Assembly (NCBI GenBank): GCA_016200265.1
Contig: JACQFE010000009.1
Location: 62,001 to 126,000 of the forward strand
Length of the DNA: 64,000 nt
Direction of reading: 5' to 3'
Source: Planctomycetota bacterium
GTDB lineage: Bacteria > Planctomycetota > Phycisphaerae > UBA1845
The stretch's first letter is position 1. Each line of letters starts with the position of its first letter. Made by a program: the position numbers and the translations under genes. Shown here in pieces: positions 41,259 through 54,413 of the stretch. Below the pieces are notes generated by a model, which saw only the letters and a program-made list of their open reading frames with translations, had not been told where the DNA came from and ran no database searches.

Positions 41259-43369
41259 TGGCCTCCTTTTGCCGGAGTGAGGCCAGACGCCGGCTGGAGC
41301 AAACCAGCCGGCGACCCGTATGTCAGGTTCGGCGTATTAGTCGACTCCTCGGTGATTTCGTTTCCTACGTGGCGCTGAATTGAACCAATAAGCACTGTTT
41401 GATTGATCGGCTTTGTAAGGTAATCATCGCAGCCTGCGGCAATACATTTCTCTCGATCGCCGGCCATGGCATGGGCCGTCAGGGCAATAATAGGACTCCG
41501 AAAGCCCATGGCCCGCAGGGCGCGGGTAGCGGTATAGCCGTCCATGTCCGGCATCTGCATATCCATGAGAATGACGTCGAACGGGGAGGGATTTCGAATC
41601 GTGCCGTCGACAGTCCCATCAATCGTAAGTTGTTCCAGTGCGCGACGCCCGTTTTCCACAGCGATGATTCCAGCACCAGCCTTTTTTAAGTGGTGCATGA
41701 TCAACTTTTGGTTGTCCGGACCGTCTTCGGCAAGAAGCACACGGCAACGGGCGAGCGGCTGGTCTGAAATGGCAAGCGTTGGCTCGCCCGTAATAGTCGC
41801 CGCTGTCACTTCCATTTCTTGTTGAGCCTCGCGCGGGTCAATGAACGGGACTCCGTCCAACGATCCAGTCGTGACAGTGAACACAAAAGTGGTGCCTCTT
41901 CCAAACTCGGACGCCACGGTAATGCCGCCGCCCAGCATTTCCGCGAGGCGTCTCACAATGAACAACCCCAGCCCAGTGCCTCCAAACTTGCGAGTTGTCG
42001 AAGCGTCGGCCTGAGAGAAGGGTTGGAAAAGTAGGCGGATTTGCTCGGTCGTCATGCCGATGCCAGAATCAGTGACTGCGAACCGCAGGCAAGGCGCGTG
42101 GGAATTGGACTGGTCAAATCCAATGTGGATCCGCACGCCACCGGCGTGAGTGAACTTGATGGCGTTGCCGACTAGATTAAGCAGAATTTGACGCAGCCGC
42201 ACCGGATCGGTCTCAATCGTCTGTGGAATGGGGCCTTCATACTTGGCGTCAAGGAACAATCCCCTGGCCTTCGAGCGAATGCGCTGCAGCGAGAGCATCT
42301 CTTCCACGATCTGAACCGGCGAAGTCGGGATCTGCTCAACGGCGAGCATACCGGCCTCGATCTTGGAAACGTCCAGGATGTCGTTGATGATCTGCAACAG
42401 ATGCTCACCATTGCGATGAATTGTACGAATGTTTTCCACGCGACGCGTTGGAGCCTGGGCGAGGTCGCCATCTTCCAGGAGCAAATCGGCGAACCCGAGA
42501 ATCGCGGTCATGGGAGTGCGGATTTCATGGCTCATGTTGGCCAGGAACTCGCTCTTGGCGCGATCCGCAGCCTCGGCCGCCTCCTTCGCTGCAATCAGAT
42601 CCGCCTTGTACCTGGCCTCCGCTTCGTTCTGAACCATCTCCCGAACGCACATTTTCAGTACCGGCGCGATGAGATCGCACATTTCCTTTAGCCGCGTCAC
42701 GTCGGTCTCTGTATAGTCAGTCGGTCGGTTCGCGACATGGATTGATCCAATCAATTCATCATTGAAGAGAATCGGAGCGCCCATCGAGCGAAAGAGCGGC
42801 ACGTGGCCGCTAGGGACGTTGTGCGGCTCATTCTTGATCAGGGGCAGACGCTCGAGCAGGATGCGACCCCACAACCCGCCCCACGCGACCCGTGGGAACA
42901 CGATGGACTTGCCGACAACATCGCATGCGGCCCACACCTCCCTGGTCATCGAAGGGCAGACCAGAGCGCCATCAGAGGCCCGTATGTATCCGAAGAACCC
43001 ATAGGAGCTTTCGAAGGTCTCTTGCACCAATTCAAGCAAACTACTAAAGAACTCATCACCACGCGTTTCGGCGAGTACGCGCTGGACGACGTTTTGTAAG
43101 TCCTTCTGGGCGACACTCTGGCTCAGTTGCCGGTTCGTCGCATGGACGTCAGCGAGCGACCGCCGGACGGCGTCCAGTACAGAGTTGATGAGCAATTGAA
43201 GCTTCTGGATGCTGGCGTCGTTCGTCGTGAGGGCCACGGTGAACTGAAAGTCACCGTCGACGGCGCGGCAGAGCTGGTTGGCCAACTCTTCGATGTGCTC
43301 GCGGGAGCACTCGCCGGCCACGGCGGGATGGGCCTTTCCCATGTGGTTCGCCTCACGACTCAGGTCCAT
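41255..43369 (-). CDS. Soluble hybrid histidine kinase with GAF sensor, HisKA-HATPase-REC (kinase 2)
   Basis: A 704-residue protein with no membrane helix. A helical start leads to a GAF domain (~105-255: [36 protein letters not shown]), then HisKA ([20 protein letters not shown]), HATPase ([38 protein letters not shown]) and REC ([20 protein letters not shown]). It directly follows the haem-NO-binding-like sensor gene, overlapping it by 10 bp if it starts at 43369; an internal ATG at 43342 with GTGAGGCG in front is an alternative. A soluble kinase beside a haem sensor is the usual arrangement for gas sensing; the partnership here is inferred. Confidence 0.88.
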
Positions 43370-43914
43370 CGTACGTGAATCTCACACTCTCGATGCCCGT
43401 TCTTCTGGCAGCACGGCTCCTCCAGCGCAGCCTCCTCGTGGTATTGGCGGAGGATGGAGCGGGCCAACGCGTGATACAGGCCGCAATGTCGATTTGGCGA
43501 CCGATAATGGATGATCAACTCTTGATCCCGCTCTTCGACGTGGAACTTGTCCGAAATCGCGTCTCGCGCCGCTTCGTCGACCACTGCCGAGGCGAATCCG
43601 TTGTGTATCTTTGGTTGACGCCGCAAGAACTCTCGCGAGTTTTTGGACATTTCAAACCACATCCGCCACCGCTTCATGGCATCCTTAAAGAAGAAATCCG
43701 GGTAGACCTCTTCCTCTTGTGCGGGAGTGACCTTCAGTACTGCGCATGCAGCGGTGAACAATCGTTGCCGCTCGAAGTCGTCATAAGCCGTGCCGAGAGA
43801 GCCCACTCGATCCGCAAAAACTTCGGCCCGTTGCATCGTTTTGACCGTAGCGCTCGCGCCGCCGATGGATTCGACGGGGTCGAGCAAAAGTTTGGGAACT
43901 AACCCTCCCATCAT
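43360..43914 (-). CDS. Haem-NO/O2-binding (HNOB/H-NOX)-like sensor
   Basis: A 184-residue protein that fits the H-NOX length and layout: helical N-terminal half, then [13 protein letters not shown], where H104 occupies the place of the proximal haem His, then [20 protein letters not shown] and a C-terminal [14 protein letters not shown], as in HNOB proteins (RYSSPRRLC and CMHTGADHC in a Shewanella member). The YxSxR haem-propionate motif reads Y137-R-S139-P-N141, with the Arg replaced by Asn and an Arg one place later. Such sensors inhibit or activate a partner histidine kinase on NO or O2 binding. GGAGAG precedes the double ATG. A V4R-type small-ligand domain is the main alternative. Confidence 0.65.
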   Translation of the reverse strand: MMGGLVPKLLLDPVESIGGASATVKTMQRAEVFADRVGSLGTAYDDFERQRLFTAACAVLKVTPAQEEEVYPDFFFKDAMKRWRMWFEMSKNSREFLRRQPKIHNGFASAVVDEAARDAISDKFHVEERDQELIIHYRSPNRHCGLYHALARSILRQYHEEAALEEPCCQKNGHRECEIHVRWT

Positions 43915-44012
43915 CTCTCCAATTCGAATATCGATCCGTCATCAATATGGTGCCTGGCGCGAAGTTTTCCAACATGGCTGCGCCATCGATTCCGTCATTG
44001 ACGGCGCGAGGC

Positions 44013-47588
<3,576 letters not shown>

Positions 47589-47632
47589 TGTGCCTTGATC
47601 CTCTAGTTGCGTTCCGTGCCTTTTCCGGTTTC

Positions 47633-48250
47633 TCAGTCCTTTGCCACAGCTACGTCCTCAATCGGTCGGGCCAGCTTTAACAGTTGCGAATTGAGTTGCA
47701 GTTTCGCCGCTTCAGCGGCTTTTCTGTTCGCCCAGAAAACGATCCGTCCCCCTTCCGCCACAAATCCAAGAATGCCGCCGATTTTTGCGAACTCTTCGCC
47801 TTCACCGATGGTCAGAATCGGCATGTGGGCGACGGCGTCGATCAAGGCCGCGACGCCGTCGCCGAGTGAAGGGCTGACGTACAGCAGGTGACACTGTTTC
47901 AACGCGGACGTGCTTTCGCCCGCGCGCCACTGAATGCGGCGGACAGTGAGCGGTCGTCCCGCCACCGTTTTGTCCTTGATGGTTCGGTCGAGGATCGATC
48001 CAAACGGATCAATCCCGACGATTCCGATCACGATCGGGCTGTGTGCATCTTCAAAAACATCGGCCGGCCAGGTCACGAATTTTGTGAAATTGAGCAGGTA
48101 TGCCGCTTTGACTTTGAGTGCCTTATCTTCGTCTACTTCGTTGGACTGACCGTGGAGCGGGACCGCGCGCAGCAGGGCACATGCCATGACCAGGGAAACA
48201 AGGGATGTCCGGAAACGCTTCATGACGTTCAGGTTGCAATCCTGTTTCAT
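47633..48250 (-). CDS. Periplasmic YfiR-family (DUF4154) protein
   Basis: A 205-residue protein with a signal peptide (SLVSLVMACALLRAVPLHG) and the YfiR body: VKAAYLLNFTKFVTWPADVF, LLYVSPSL and ILGFVAEGGRIVFWANRKAA, then LNSQLLKLAR. In Pseudomonas aeruginosa YfiR is a periplasmic repressor of the diguanylate cyclase YfiN. Here it starts in a 4-bp overlap (ATGA) with the TonB-dependent receptor and precedes kinase 1, suggesting that it passes an outer-membrane or periplasmic state to the kinase sensor. An ATG at 48223 is an alternative start. Confidence 0.85.
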   Translation of the reverse strand: MKQDCNLNVMKRFRTSLVSLVMACALLRAVPLHGQSNEVDEDKALKVKAAYLLNFTKFVTWPADVFEDAHSPIVIGIVGIDPFGSILDRTIKDKTVAGRPLTVRRIQWRAGESTSALKQCHLLYVSPSLGDGVAALIDAVAHMPILTIGEGEEFAKIGGILGFVAEGGRIVFWANRKAAEAAKLQLNSQLLKLARPIEDVAVAKD

Positions 48251-50334
48251 CGCGGACGGATCTGAATACGAAACTCCGCATAGATCATTCGGGGCACCTC
48301 GGCGTAGTTCAGGAATAGAGTTCCGCCTTCGGCGTGACTGTCATCCGTGAGATTGCGAACGCCTACCGCAAATGACGCGCTGTTCTTCCAGAACGTGTAC
48401 TCGGCGCGCAAGTCCCATCGCAGATACGAGTCGATGCTCCGGGCAACAAAAGGAAAGTCCACATTGGGCGCGGTGACCGCGTCAACGTAGTACAAATTGC
48501 TGGAGAAGTGCAGATCGCTGGTCGCACTGTAGCGAGCGCCGATCATGGCCTTGTTTTTGGGAGGCGACATCAGGTCTTTGTCGTGGTAGGCGGCGGAGGA
48601 GCGCCAGTCCAATTCCTGGTGGGTATAATTGGCGAGCAATGTCAGTTTCTTCGAGACAGGATATCGAGCTTCCATTTCGACGCCATACACCGACGCTGCG
48701 GCGCGATTGTCAATGTCAAGTGTGATAAGCCCCGGCGGACCCAATTGCGGCGACAGTGTGGTCATGTCATCGTATTCATTCCAGAAAGCATTGAGGCTCA
48801 GGTGCAGACGGTCGAACAACTTCGTGCGGTATCCGAGTTCATACGCCAGCAGACTTTCCGAATCGATTCCCCGGTGGCCTTGCGCCCAAGCCAGTCCGTT
48901 CAGCATGGGTAGGTCCATAAACCGCAGACCGACGGGCGGCATTTGAAAGGCGCGCGAGACCGCGGCGTAGACGTGCGACGTGTCGCCTAAGTGTCGCGTG
49001 AGTGCGGCCCGGGCGCTGGGCTGGAATCCGCCATAACATTCGTAATCCAACCTTCCCCCAAGATTCAAACTCCATTGGGGGGCCAATCGCCATTCGTCTT
49101 GTACATAAAAACCGAGAATGCCCGTGCTGACGAAATTTCGGGATAGCATCTGAGGATCGGAGTTGGACGCGTCGAGAAGGTCCGCGCGGGTGTCCATGCC
49201 CCAGGTAAGTGCGTGATTCTCCGAAGGGCGCAGGCTTTGGCTAAGTTGAAACGCGAGCTGCTGGTAGCGGTAATCGATCTGAGGAACGCCCGGCGAACCG
49301 TAGAAGTCATTGACATAGGCGTTCAGTTTGAGTGTGTTGTCTTTATCGATGATGTGCGACCAGCTCCCGGAAACATAAGATGCTTGGGCTCCGGGATTTC
49401 TTGACCAGCCGATGCCCGCCAGGGGCGTCCGCGGAAACCCTCCGTCAACCACTCCGCTACCGGCTGAGAGCGTGAACGTGTCGTGCGGATTCTCATCATA
49501 GATGGCGTACAGATTCATCCGCCCGGTCTTGTAATCATCTTCCAATCCGCCGAGCCATGAGCCACCCCGGTTAAAACCATCGCTTCCTTCATATTCGCCC
49601 GACAATCGCAGACGCAGCTTTTCGTCTCGAAACGCGTGGCCAATGTACTCCGTCTGCGCGCCTCGCGATCCGGCCGTTAGTTTCATGGTCGTCCCAAGTT
49701 GATCCGCGGGATCCTTGGTGATGATGTTGATGACGCCGTTCATCGCATTGGCCCCCCAGACGACTCCGGCCGGTCCGCGAATTACTTCAATGCGCTCGAT
49801 ATCTTCGAGTTGGAATGGCCACGCTCCCCACAGCGTCCCGCCAAAATGCGAGTCGAAAATTTGCCGGCCATCCACCAGGACCAGGACCTGGCGACTCAAA
49901 AATCCGTGAAAACCGCGTGGAGAGACTGCCGCGTTGCTATAGGACAATTCGGCAACGTCGATCCCTGCGGCCAGACGCAGGGCTTCGGGAATCGATCGGG
50001 CACCGGCGGAGCGGATGTCTTCCTTTGTGATCACGCTCATGGCGTAGGGAACCGTGTCGATGGGTTCCGCCTTGCGTGAAGCAGTCACCACCTGGACCGA
50101 CATGAGCTCTTCAAGGCTCAGGTCCGCCAGTTCGTTCTTCGCATCTTCCGATTTGTGTTCGGGTGATTGTGGATGACGGTCATCACGGTTCGGTAAATTG
50201 TCTTTTGGTAAAGGTGGCTTTTCGTTCGCCGAAGGCTCTGGGGTTTGCGCCGAAGCCGGCGCAGACAACACCACAATCATCAGAAGACAACCCACCAATT
50301 CCATCGATCGTAAAATCCTTCGTTGGTATCTCAT
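48247..50334 (-). CDS. TonB-dependent outer-membrane receptor
   Basis: A 695-residue protein with a signal peptide (ELVGCLLMIVVLSAPASA), a charged linker, the DLSLEELMSVQVVTASRK segment, a plug domain (PYAMSVITKEDIRSAGARSI, GVWGANAMNGVINIITKDPA) and a beta-barrel ending YAEFRIQI. Receptors of this type with DLSLEEL motifs are commonly found beside YfiR-family genes and kinases. Substrate unknown. The ATG at 50334 overlaps the HTH gene stop by ATGA and places the signal peptide at the true N-terminus, so an upstream start at 50577 is rejected. No TonB box could be assigned with confidence. Confidence 0.88.
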   Translation of the reverse strand: MRYQRRILRSMELVGCLLMIVVLSAPASAQTPEPSANEKPPLPKDNLPNRDDRHPQSPEHKSEDAKNELADLSLEELMSVQVVTASRKAEPIDTVPYAMSVITKEDIRSAGARSIPEALRLAAGIDVAELSYSNAAVSPRGFHGFLSRQVLVLVDGRQIFDSHFGGTLWGAWPFQLEDIERIEVIRGPAGVVWGANAMNGVINIITKDPADQLGTTMKLTAGSRGAQTEYIGHAFRDEKLRLRLSGEYEGSDGFNRGGSWLGGLEDDYKTGRMNLYAIYDENPHDTFTLSAGSGVVDGGFPRTPLAGIGWSRNPGAQASYVSGSWSHIIDKDNTLKLNAYVNDFYGSPGVPQIDYRYQQLAFQLSQSLRPSENHALTWGMDTRADLLDASNSDPQMLSRNFVSTGILGFYVQDEWRLAPQWSLNLGGRLDYECYGGFQPSARAALTRHLGDTSHVYAAVSRAFQMPPVGLRFMDLPMLNGLAWAQGHRGIDSESLLAYELGYRTKLFDRLHLSLNAFWNEYDDMTTLSPQLGPPGLITLDIDNRAAASVYGVEMEARYPVSKKLTLLANYTHQELDWRSSAAYHDKDLMSPPKNKAMIGARYSATSDLHFSSNLYYVDAVTAPNVDFPFVARSIDSYLRWDLRAEYTFWKNSASFAVGVRNLTDDSHAEGGTLFLNYAEVPRMIYAEFRIQIRPR

Positions 50335-50537
50335 AGGCGCACCGATACCTCCCGAGGATTGGGTTGGGGAGGGGTTGCATTCGTTAGATACGATTTGATG
50401 GCCGAACGATGAAGTCGCCAGATCCTGCCGACCTTCTTCGCCGGCAGCTCGCCGGATGACACCAGTCGATACACGGTGTCGGTCGAGACTTGCATCAGTT
50501 CCGCGGCCTGTTGAACTGTCAATACTTCGCGATCCAT
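50331..50537 (-). CDS. Excisionase-type (HTH_17/MerR-like) DNA-binding protein
   Basis: A 68-residue protein. After MDREVLTVQQAAELMQVSTD comes TVYRLVSSGELPAKKVGRIW, the winged helix-turn-helix pattern of the HTH_17 family, used by phage excisionases and small regulators. GGAG six bases before the ATG at 50537 selects this start over a GTG at 50549. It is the first gene of the TonB/YfiR/kinase cluster and is coupled to the receptor gene by ATGA, so it is more likely the cluster regulator than a phage remnant; no integrase is present. Confidence 0.8.
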   Translation of the reverse strand: MDREVLTVQQAAELMQVSTDTVYRLVSSGELPAKKVGRIWRLHRSAIKSYLTNATPPQPNPREVSVRL

Positions 50538-51295
50538 ATCGGACTCCACTCGTTGTGTGCGGGCTCAGCCTGAACAAACGGCTTCAGACGGGTATCGACA
50601 GTTCAGAACACCCGTAGTAGGCAGTGGGCGGGTCAATCCGAGTCGAGACGGCTCGGTCATTTCGTCGCAATTATTGGACTTGAAATTGACTTGAACCACA
50701 CCGCGCCCTCCTGGATTCGCGTTTCGGGCTCTTGTTGAGGTCGCGTTGAGCGATCATGTCAATCTCTGAAGAACGCTCAGTCCGCTGAGGCGGTTGCGAG
50801 TTGTGCAGCCCCACGACACTGATTTGGCAGTTCTGGATGAGCGTGAAGAATGAGGTGCTGGCAAGGATTCAATTGTGAGTGCCGCTGGCAGCTCGCTGCC
50901 AGTACCTGCGCGGACGGGCAAGCCGCTCGTGGCATGCAAATCATACCAGCAGCCATTTTCGGTTGAATTTCGGAGCGGCGTTATTTGATTACGCAACCGC
51001 TTCAAGTCCGCGCTGTAGCGGCGTTGCCTGCGAGGGGACCCATTCCGGCTCGATCGCCGCGCGGCGACTCCGGTGGATTCGCTCGACGCATGAAGTAGTG
51101 CCGCGTTGTACTGGCAAGTGAACCCGTGTCGGTCACCGGCGCATCACGATTCGTGACGAAGGGCGTGCAATCGCCGCGATTGAGTCGATGCTGCAAAGGG
51201 CGAACCATTGACGCATTCCTCTGCAACGCCGATAAGCGTGCAAATTGTGGTGATGTCAGAGCACACTGGCTATCGCCTTCGAGGCGGATGCACAT
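50538..51295. other. 758-bp gene-free spacer between divergent operons
   Basis: No gene with recognisable protein logic is present; short open frames on both strands look accidental. It contains the palindrome ctggcag-ctcg-ctgccag (50885-50902) and, just after it, a gcggacgggcaagccgctcg segment that looks repeat-derived. Promoters for the divergent HTH/TonB operon and the sigma/kinase pair must lie here, but no clear motif could be assigned. Confidence 0.55.
50885..50902. repeat. Perfect 7-bp palindromic hairpin in the spacer
   Basis: ctggcag (50885-50891) and ctgccag (50896-50902) surround a CTCG loop. It is near no stop codon, so it is more likely a REP-like element or binding site than a terminator. 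Confidence 0.5.
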
Positions 51296-52045
51296 ATGGA
51301 TCGCGACACGCACATCGGTGGATCCCAGGATCGATTCCCACTGACGCAACGCTCGATGATCGATGCGATCCGAGGCGATGATCCCCTAGCGCGGGGATGC
51401 GCCGTGCAGACGATGGTCGCCGCCTATTGGAAGCCGATCTACAAGTACATTCGCATGATGTGGCAGGCGTCAAACGAAGAGGCCAAGGACTTGACACAAG
51501 GCTTCTTCGTTGCCCTCATGGAAAAGGGTTTCATCGAAAAATACGCTATCCAGCGGGCGAGCTTTCGTACTTATCTTCGCCTGTGTGTCGATGGGTATGT
51601 GACCAATGAACGCAAGGCCGCTCGTCGGCAGAAGCGAGGTGGCGACCACCGGCTTGTTTCGCTGGACTTCAACGCGGCGGACGCCGAGTTTTCGCAGTTG
51701 CGCCAGTCAGAGAACAATGCAGAAGCATACTTTGACCGGGAATGCCTTCGCAGTTTGTTCGAAATGGCAACCTCCTTGCTCCGCGCTTCATGCGAGGCAT
51801 CGGGCAAGGGCATGCATCTCCTGTTGTTTGAGCGATACGACTTGCACAACGGGGACGCCGGCGGCCGGCCGACGTATGAACAGCTCGCGGCAGAATTCAA
51901 CCTCCCGGTCACGCAAGTGACGAATCATCTCGCTTGGGCGCGGCGCACGTTTCGGCGATGCACCTTGGACGCTCTACGCGAGCTTATCGGGAACGACGAG
52001 GAATTCCGGGAAGAATCGCAACGACTTTTTGGAGTGAATACGTGA
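51296..52045 (+). CDS. ECF-type sigma factor (kinase-coupled)
   Basis: A 249-residue sigma-70 family protein. Region 2 is in YWKPIYKYIRMMW, EAKDLTQGFFVALMEKGF and FRTYLRLCVDGYVTNERKAA; region 4 is PTYEQLAAEFNLPVTQVTNH followed by LAWARRTFRR. The long linker and C-terminal extension are typical of planctomycete kinase-linked ECF factors. GAGGCGG is found upstream of the ATG. Its stop overlaps the next kinase start in GTGA (52042-52045), so the two proteins are made together. Confidence 0.88.
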   Translation: MDRDTHIGGSQDRFPLTQRSMIDAIRGDDPLARGCAVQTMVAAYWKPIYKYIRMMWQASNEEAKDLTQGFFVALMEKGFIEKYAIQRASFRTYLRLCVDGYVTNERKAARRQKRGGDHRLVSLDFNAADAEFSQLRQSENNAEAYFDRECLRSLFEMATSLLRASCEASGKGMHLLLFERYDLHNGDAGGRPTYEQLAAEFNLPVTQVTNHLAWARRTFRRCTLDALRELIGNDEEFREESQRLFGVNT

Positions 52046-53112
52046 ACGATTTCCTCGGCGACAGTACACTCGATCACCTGCGTCAGATCGTCCATGATGA
52101 CATCCCGAACAACTCGCGCTATTGCATCCGTGAGTCGATTGGCCAGGGAGGCATGGGGACCGTTTATCTGGCCGATGACATTGCCCTCAGGCGTCCGGTA
52201 GCCATGAAGGTCCTTCGCGACGGCGCCGCGGACGCCGACGCCATCGATCGCATGCTCCGCGAAGCCCATGTTGTCGCGCGGCTTGAACATCCTGGCATCG
52301 TTCCTGTTCACGATGTGGGCTGCCTTCCCGACGGTCGTGTGTATTACATCATGAAGCTGGTGAAAGGCCGGCGATTGGACGAATATGCCGATGCATCCGC
52401 GTCACTCCGGGAACGACTGCGCCTGTTTGAGCGGATCTGCGAAACGGTCGCCTTTGCCCACGCCCACGGCGTGATCCATCGCGATCTCAAACCACAAAAC
52501 GTCATGGTGGGGCAGTTCGGTGAAGTGCTCGTGCTCGACTGGGGGCTGGCAAAGGTAGTGTGCGAGGCGACCCATGGTGCTCCGCTGGATGGCACTGCGC
52601 TCCCTCTGATGTGCTCTGCAAAAGAATGCTTGACGGAGACGGTTGCTCCGCAAACCGCACATGGAACAGTCCTCGGCACACCCGCATACATGTCGCCGGA
52701 GCAGGCGCGAGGTGAAGTAGCCCGAGTCGATGAACGTAGCGACGTGTTCGCGTTGGGCGGGATCCTCTACTTTCTACTCACTGGTCAAGCACCATTCGCC
52801 GCCGTACGGATGGGCGATGGCGCCGATGAACCTGCGATTGTTCCCCCGCGACAACGAAATCGCGCCGTGCCACGGCGGCTGCAATCGATTTGCCTGAAGT
52901 CGTTATTCACGGATTCCGAACAACGCTACGTCAGCGCCGCTGAATTCGCCTCCGATGTAGCACGGTTTCAGAACGGTCAAGCCGTCATCGCTCATCGTGA
53001 GGGACTACCGGAACGCATCGCCCGTTGGGTATGGTGGTACCGAGCCCCGATCCTGATCATTGCGGCCTATCTGTTAATGCGCGGCCTTTTGATGCTCTGG
53101 CAACGACGATAA
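52042..53112 (+). CDS. Ser/Thr protein kinase coupled to ECF sigma factor
   Basis: A 356-residue kinase. G-loop GQGGMG is at 34-39, K56 in AMK, HRDLKPQN at 146-153, and the metal-binding triplet is DWG (166-168) instead of DFG. Activation region has GTPAYMSPEQA. One membrane helix closes the protein (PILIIAAYLLMRGLLML), so it is anchored at its C-terminus with the kinase in the cytoplasm and no external domain. A GTG start at 52042 in GTGA overlap, with TTGGAG in front, is preferred. It probably phosphorylates the sigma factor made from the same mRNA; this is inferred from coupling. Confidence 0.88.
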   Translation: MNDFLGDSTLDHLRQIVHDDIPNNSRYCIRESIGQGGMGTVYLADDIALRRPVAMKVLRDGAADADAIDRMLREAHVVARLEHPGIVPVHDVGCLPDGRVYYIMKLVKGRRLDEYADASASLRERLRLFERICETVAFAHAHGVIHRDLKPQNVMVGQFGEVLVLDWGLAKVVCEATHGAPLDGTALPLMCSAKECLTETVAPQTAHGTVLGTPAYMSPEQARGEVARVDERSDVFALGGILYFLLTGQAPFAAVRMGDGADEPAIVPPRQRNRAVPRRLQSICLKSLFTDSEQRYVSAAEFASDVARFQNGQAVIAHREGLPERIARWVWWYRAPILIIAAYLLMRGLLMLWQRR

Positions 53113-53268
53113 CCTCCGGGAGATCGCGCTGGTTCTTAATGCGACCGGTCAAGCGTGGGAAACGACGTCAGGGAATTCCGTCTGGACGTGCGGTCCTTCC
53201 ACCGGGCAAAAAAAACATGAATCCAGCGCCGCGAATTAAAGAGTCCTTCAAGGGCGTTGAATAGGAAC

Positions 53269-53667
53269 ATGAGCGATACGCGTGCGTCGCCGAACGGTCT
53301 GGGAGATGATTCGATGAGCAAACCACTACTGGGTCTTATCCTCGGCGGGATCCTCGGAGCTTTGGATGGATTGTCCGCGCTGGTGTCGGCGCCGAACGAG
53401 CCTGCCGTTCAGCAGGGCATCGTGGGGATCGTGATCGGCTCGACAATCAAGGGGCTGATCGTCGGTGTGGTCACCGGCGTTGTGGCGCGCAAGTACAATT
53501 CGATGGGGATCGGCATTGGCTGTGGACTCGCGCTCGGTTTCGCGCTCGCACTCGTCGTGGCCCTGCTTCAGGGGTCGCATTATCTCGACATCATCCTCCC
53601 GGGGGCCATCGTAGGGGTGATTGTCGGTTTCGTGACCCAGAAATACGGAGCGTCGCAGCACGCCTAA
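53269..53667 (+). CDS. Small Gly-rich membrane protein, unknown function
   Basis: A ~132-residue protein with three to four hydrophobic, glycine-rich segments (LLGLILGGILGALDGL, GIVIGSTIKGLIVGVVTGVV, GCGLALGFALALVVAL, AIVGVIVGFVTQKYG). No family was recognised. Starts at 53269 and 53314 are both possible; the latter has GGGAG nine bases before and begins at MSKPLLGL. It lies 156 bp after the kinase and 69 bp before the DUF1579-like gene on the same strand. Confidence 0.6.
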   Translation: MSDTRASPNGLGDDSMSKPLLGLILGGILGALDGLSALVSAPNEPAVQQGIVGIVIGSTIKGLIVGVVTGVVARKYNSMGIGIGCGLALGFALALVVALLQGSHYLDIILPGAIVGVIVGFVTQKYGASQHA

Positions 53668-53736
53668 GTCGTTCAAGTTCTACGAACGAATCATCGCTCT
53701 CGACGGCAACGGTTCTTCAAAGGAGGAGTGTTCGTC

Positions 53737-54297
53737 ATGCGGTTAATTCAATTCACATGCATCGCGATCGGCGTCAGCATCATTCCCATTGCCGCGATGG
53801 CGCTGGCACAGGAGACAAGAAAGCCCCCGGAAGCCGATCGTTTTGCCTCAATTCGATTCCTCGAAGGAAATTGGGAGGGAACCACGGATGGCCAGAGCGG
53901 CAAGGGGAAAGTCAAGCGGACGTATGAGCAGGTCATAGGCGATCGCTTTCTCCACGGACGAAACAAAAGCGTTTACGATGCGAATGAGAAGCACCCGAAG
54001 GGGGAAAATCATGAAGACTGGTCGATTTTCAGCTTGGACAAGAACCGCAAGACAATCGTGATGCGGAAATTCCACATCGAGGGGTTCGTCAATCAATACA
54101 CGCTCACCAGCGCGCCCGAAGACAAGAAGACAATCGTCTTTACCACCGAGGCCATCGAAAACATCGCTTCCGGATGGCGGGCTCGCGAGACCTACAAAGT
54201 AGTCAGCGCCGACGAATTTGAGGAAACCTTCGAACTGGCCGAACCGGGTAAGGATTTCGAGGTTTATTCCAAGGCCACTCTAAGGCGCAAAAAGTAA
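53737..54297 (+). CDS. Secreted DUF1579-like lipocalin-type protein
   Basis: A 186-residue protein with a signal peptide ending near ALAQE. The mature part is beta-rich and opens with FLEGNWEGTTDGQSGKGK, resembling the first strands of DUF1579 and related lipocalin-like proteins, then WSIFSLDKNRKTIVMRKFHI and FEVYSKATLRRKK. The ligand is unknown. AGGAGGAG at 53721-53728 selects the ATG at 53737. Confidence 0.65.
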   Translation: MRLIQFTCIAIGVSIIPIAAMALAQETRKPPEADRFASIRFLEGNWEGTTDGQSGKGKVKRTYEQVIGDRFLHGRNKSVYDANEKHPKGENHEDWSIFSLDKNRKTIVMRKFHIEGFVNQYTLTSAPEDKKTIVFTTEAIENIASGWRARETYKVVSADEFEETFELAEPGKDFEVYSKATLRRKK

Positions 54298-54413
54298 CCG
54301 GCGGCGGAGTCGTCGCCGCGCTCGCGAGACACTATCGGACTCGCACAGACCGAATGAACAACGGACGAAATACGAACGCAAGTAGGCAAGAATACCAATG
54401 AACGGAGAAAAAA

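Noticed and set aside
50754-51349. Possible small minus-strand genes in the 758-bp spacer
   Set aside because: No ribosome site, no family, and one would overlap the sigma factor start; sequence overlaps the palindrome and repeat-like segment.
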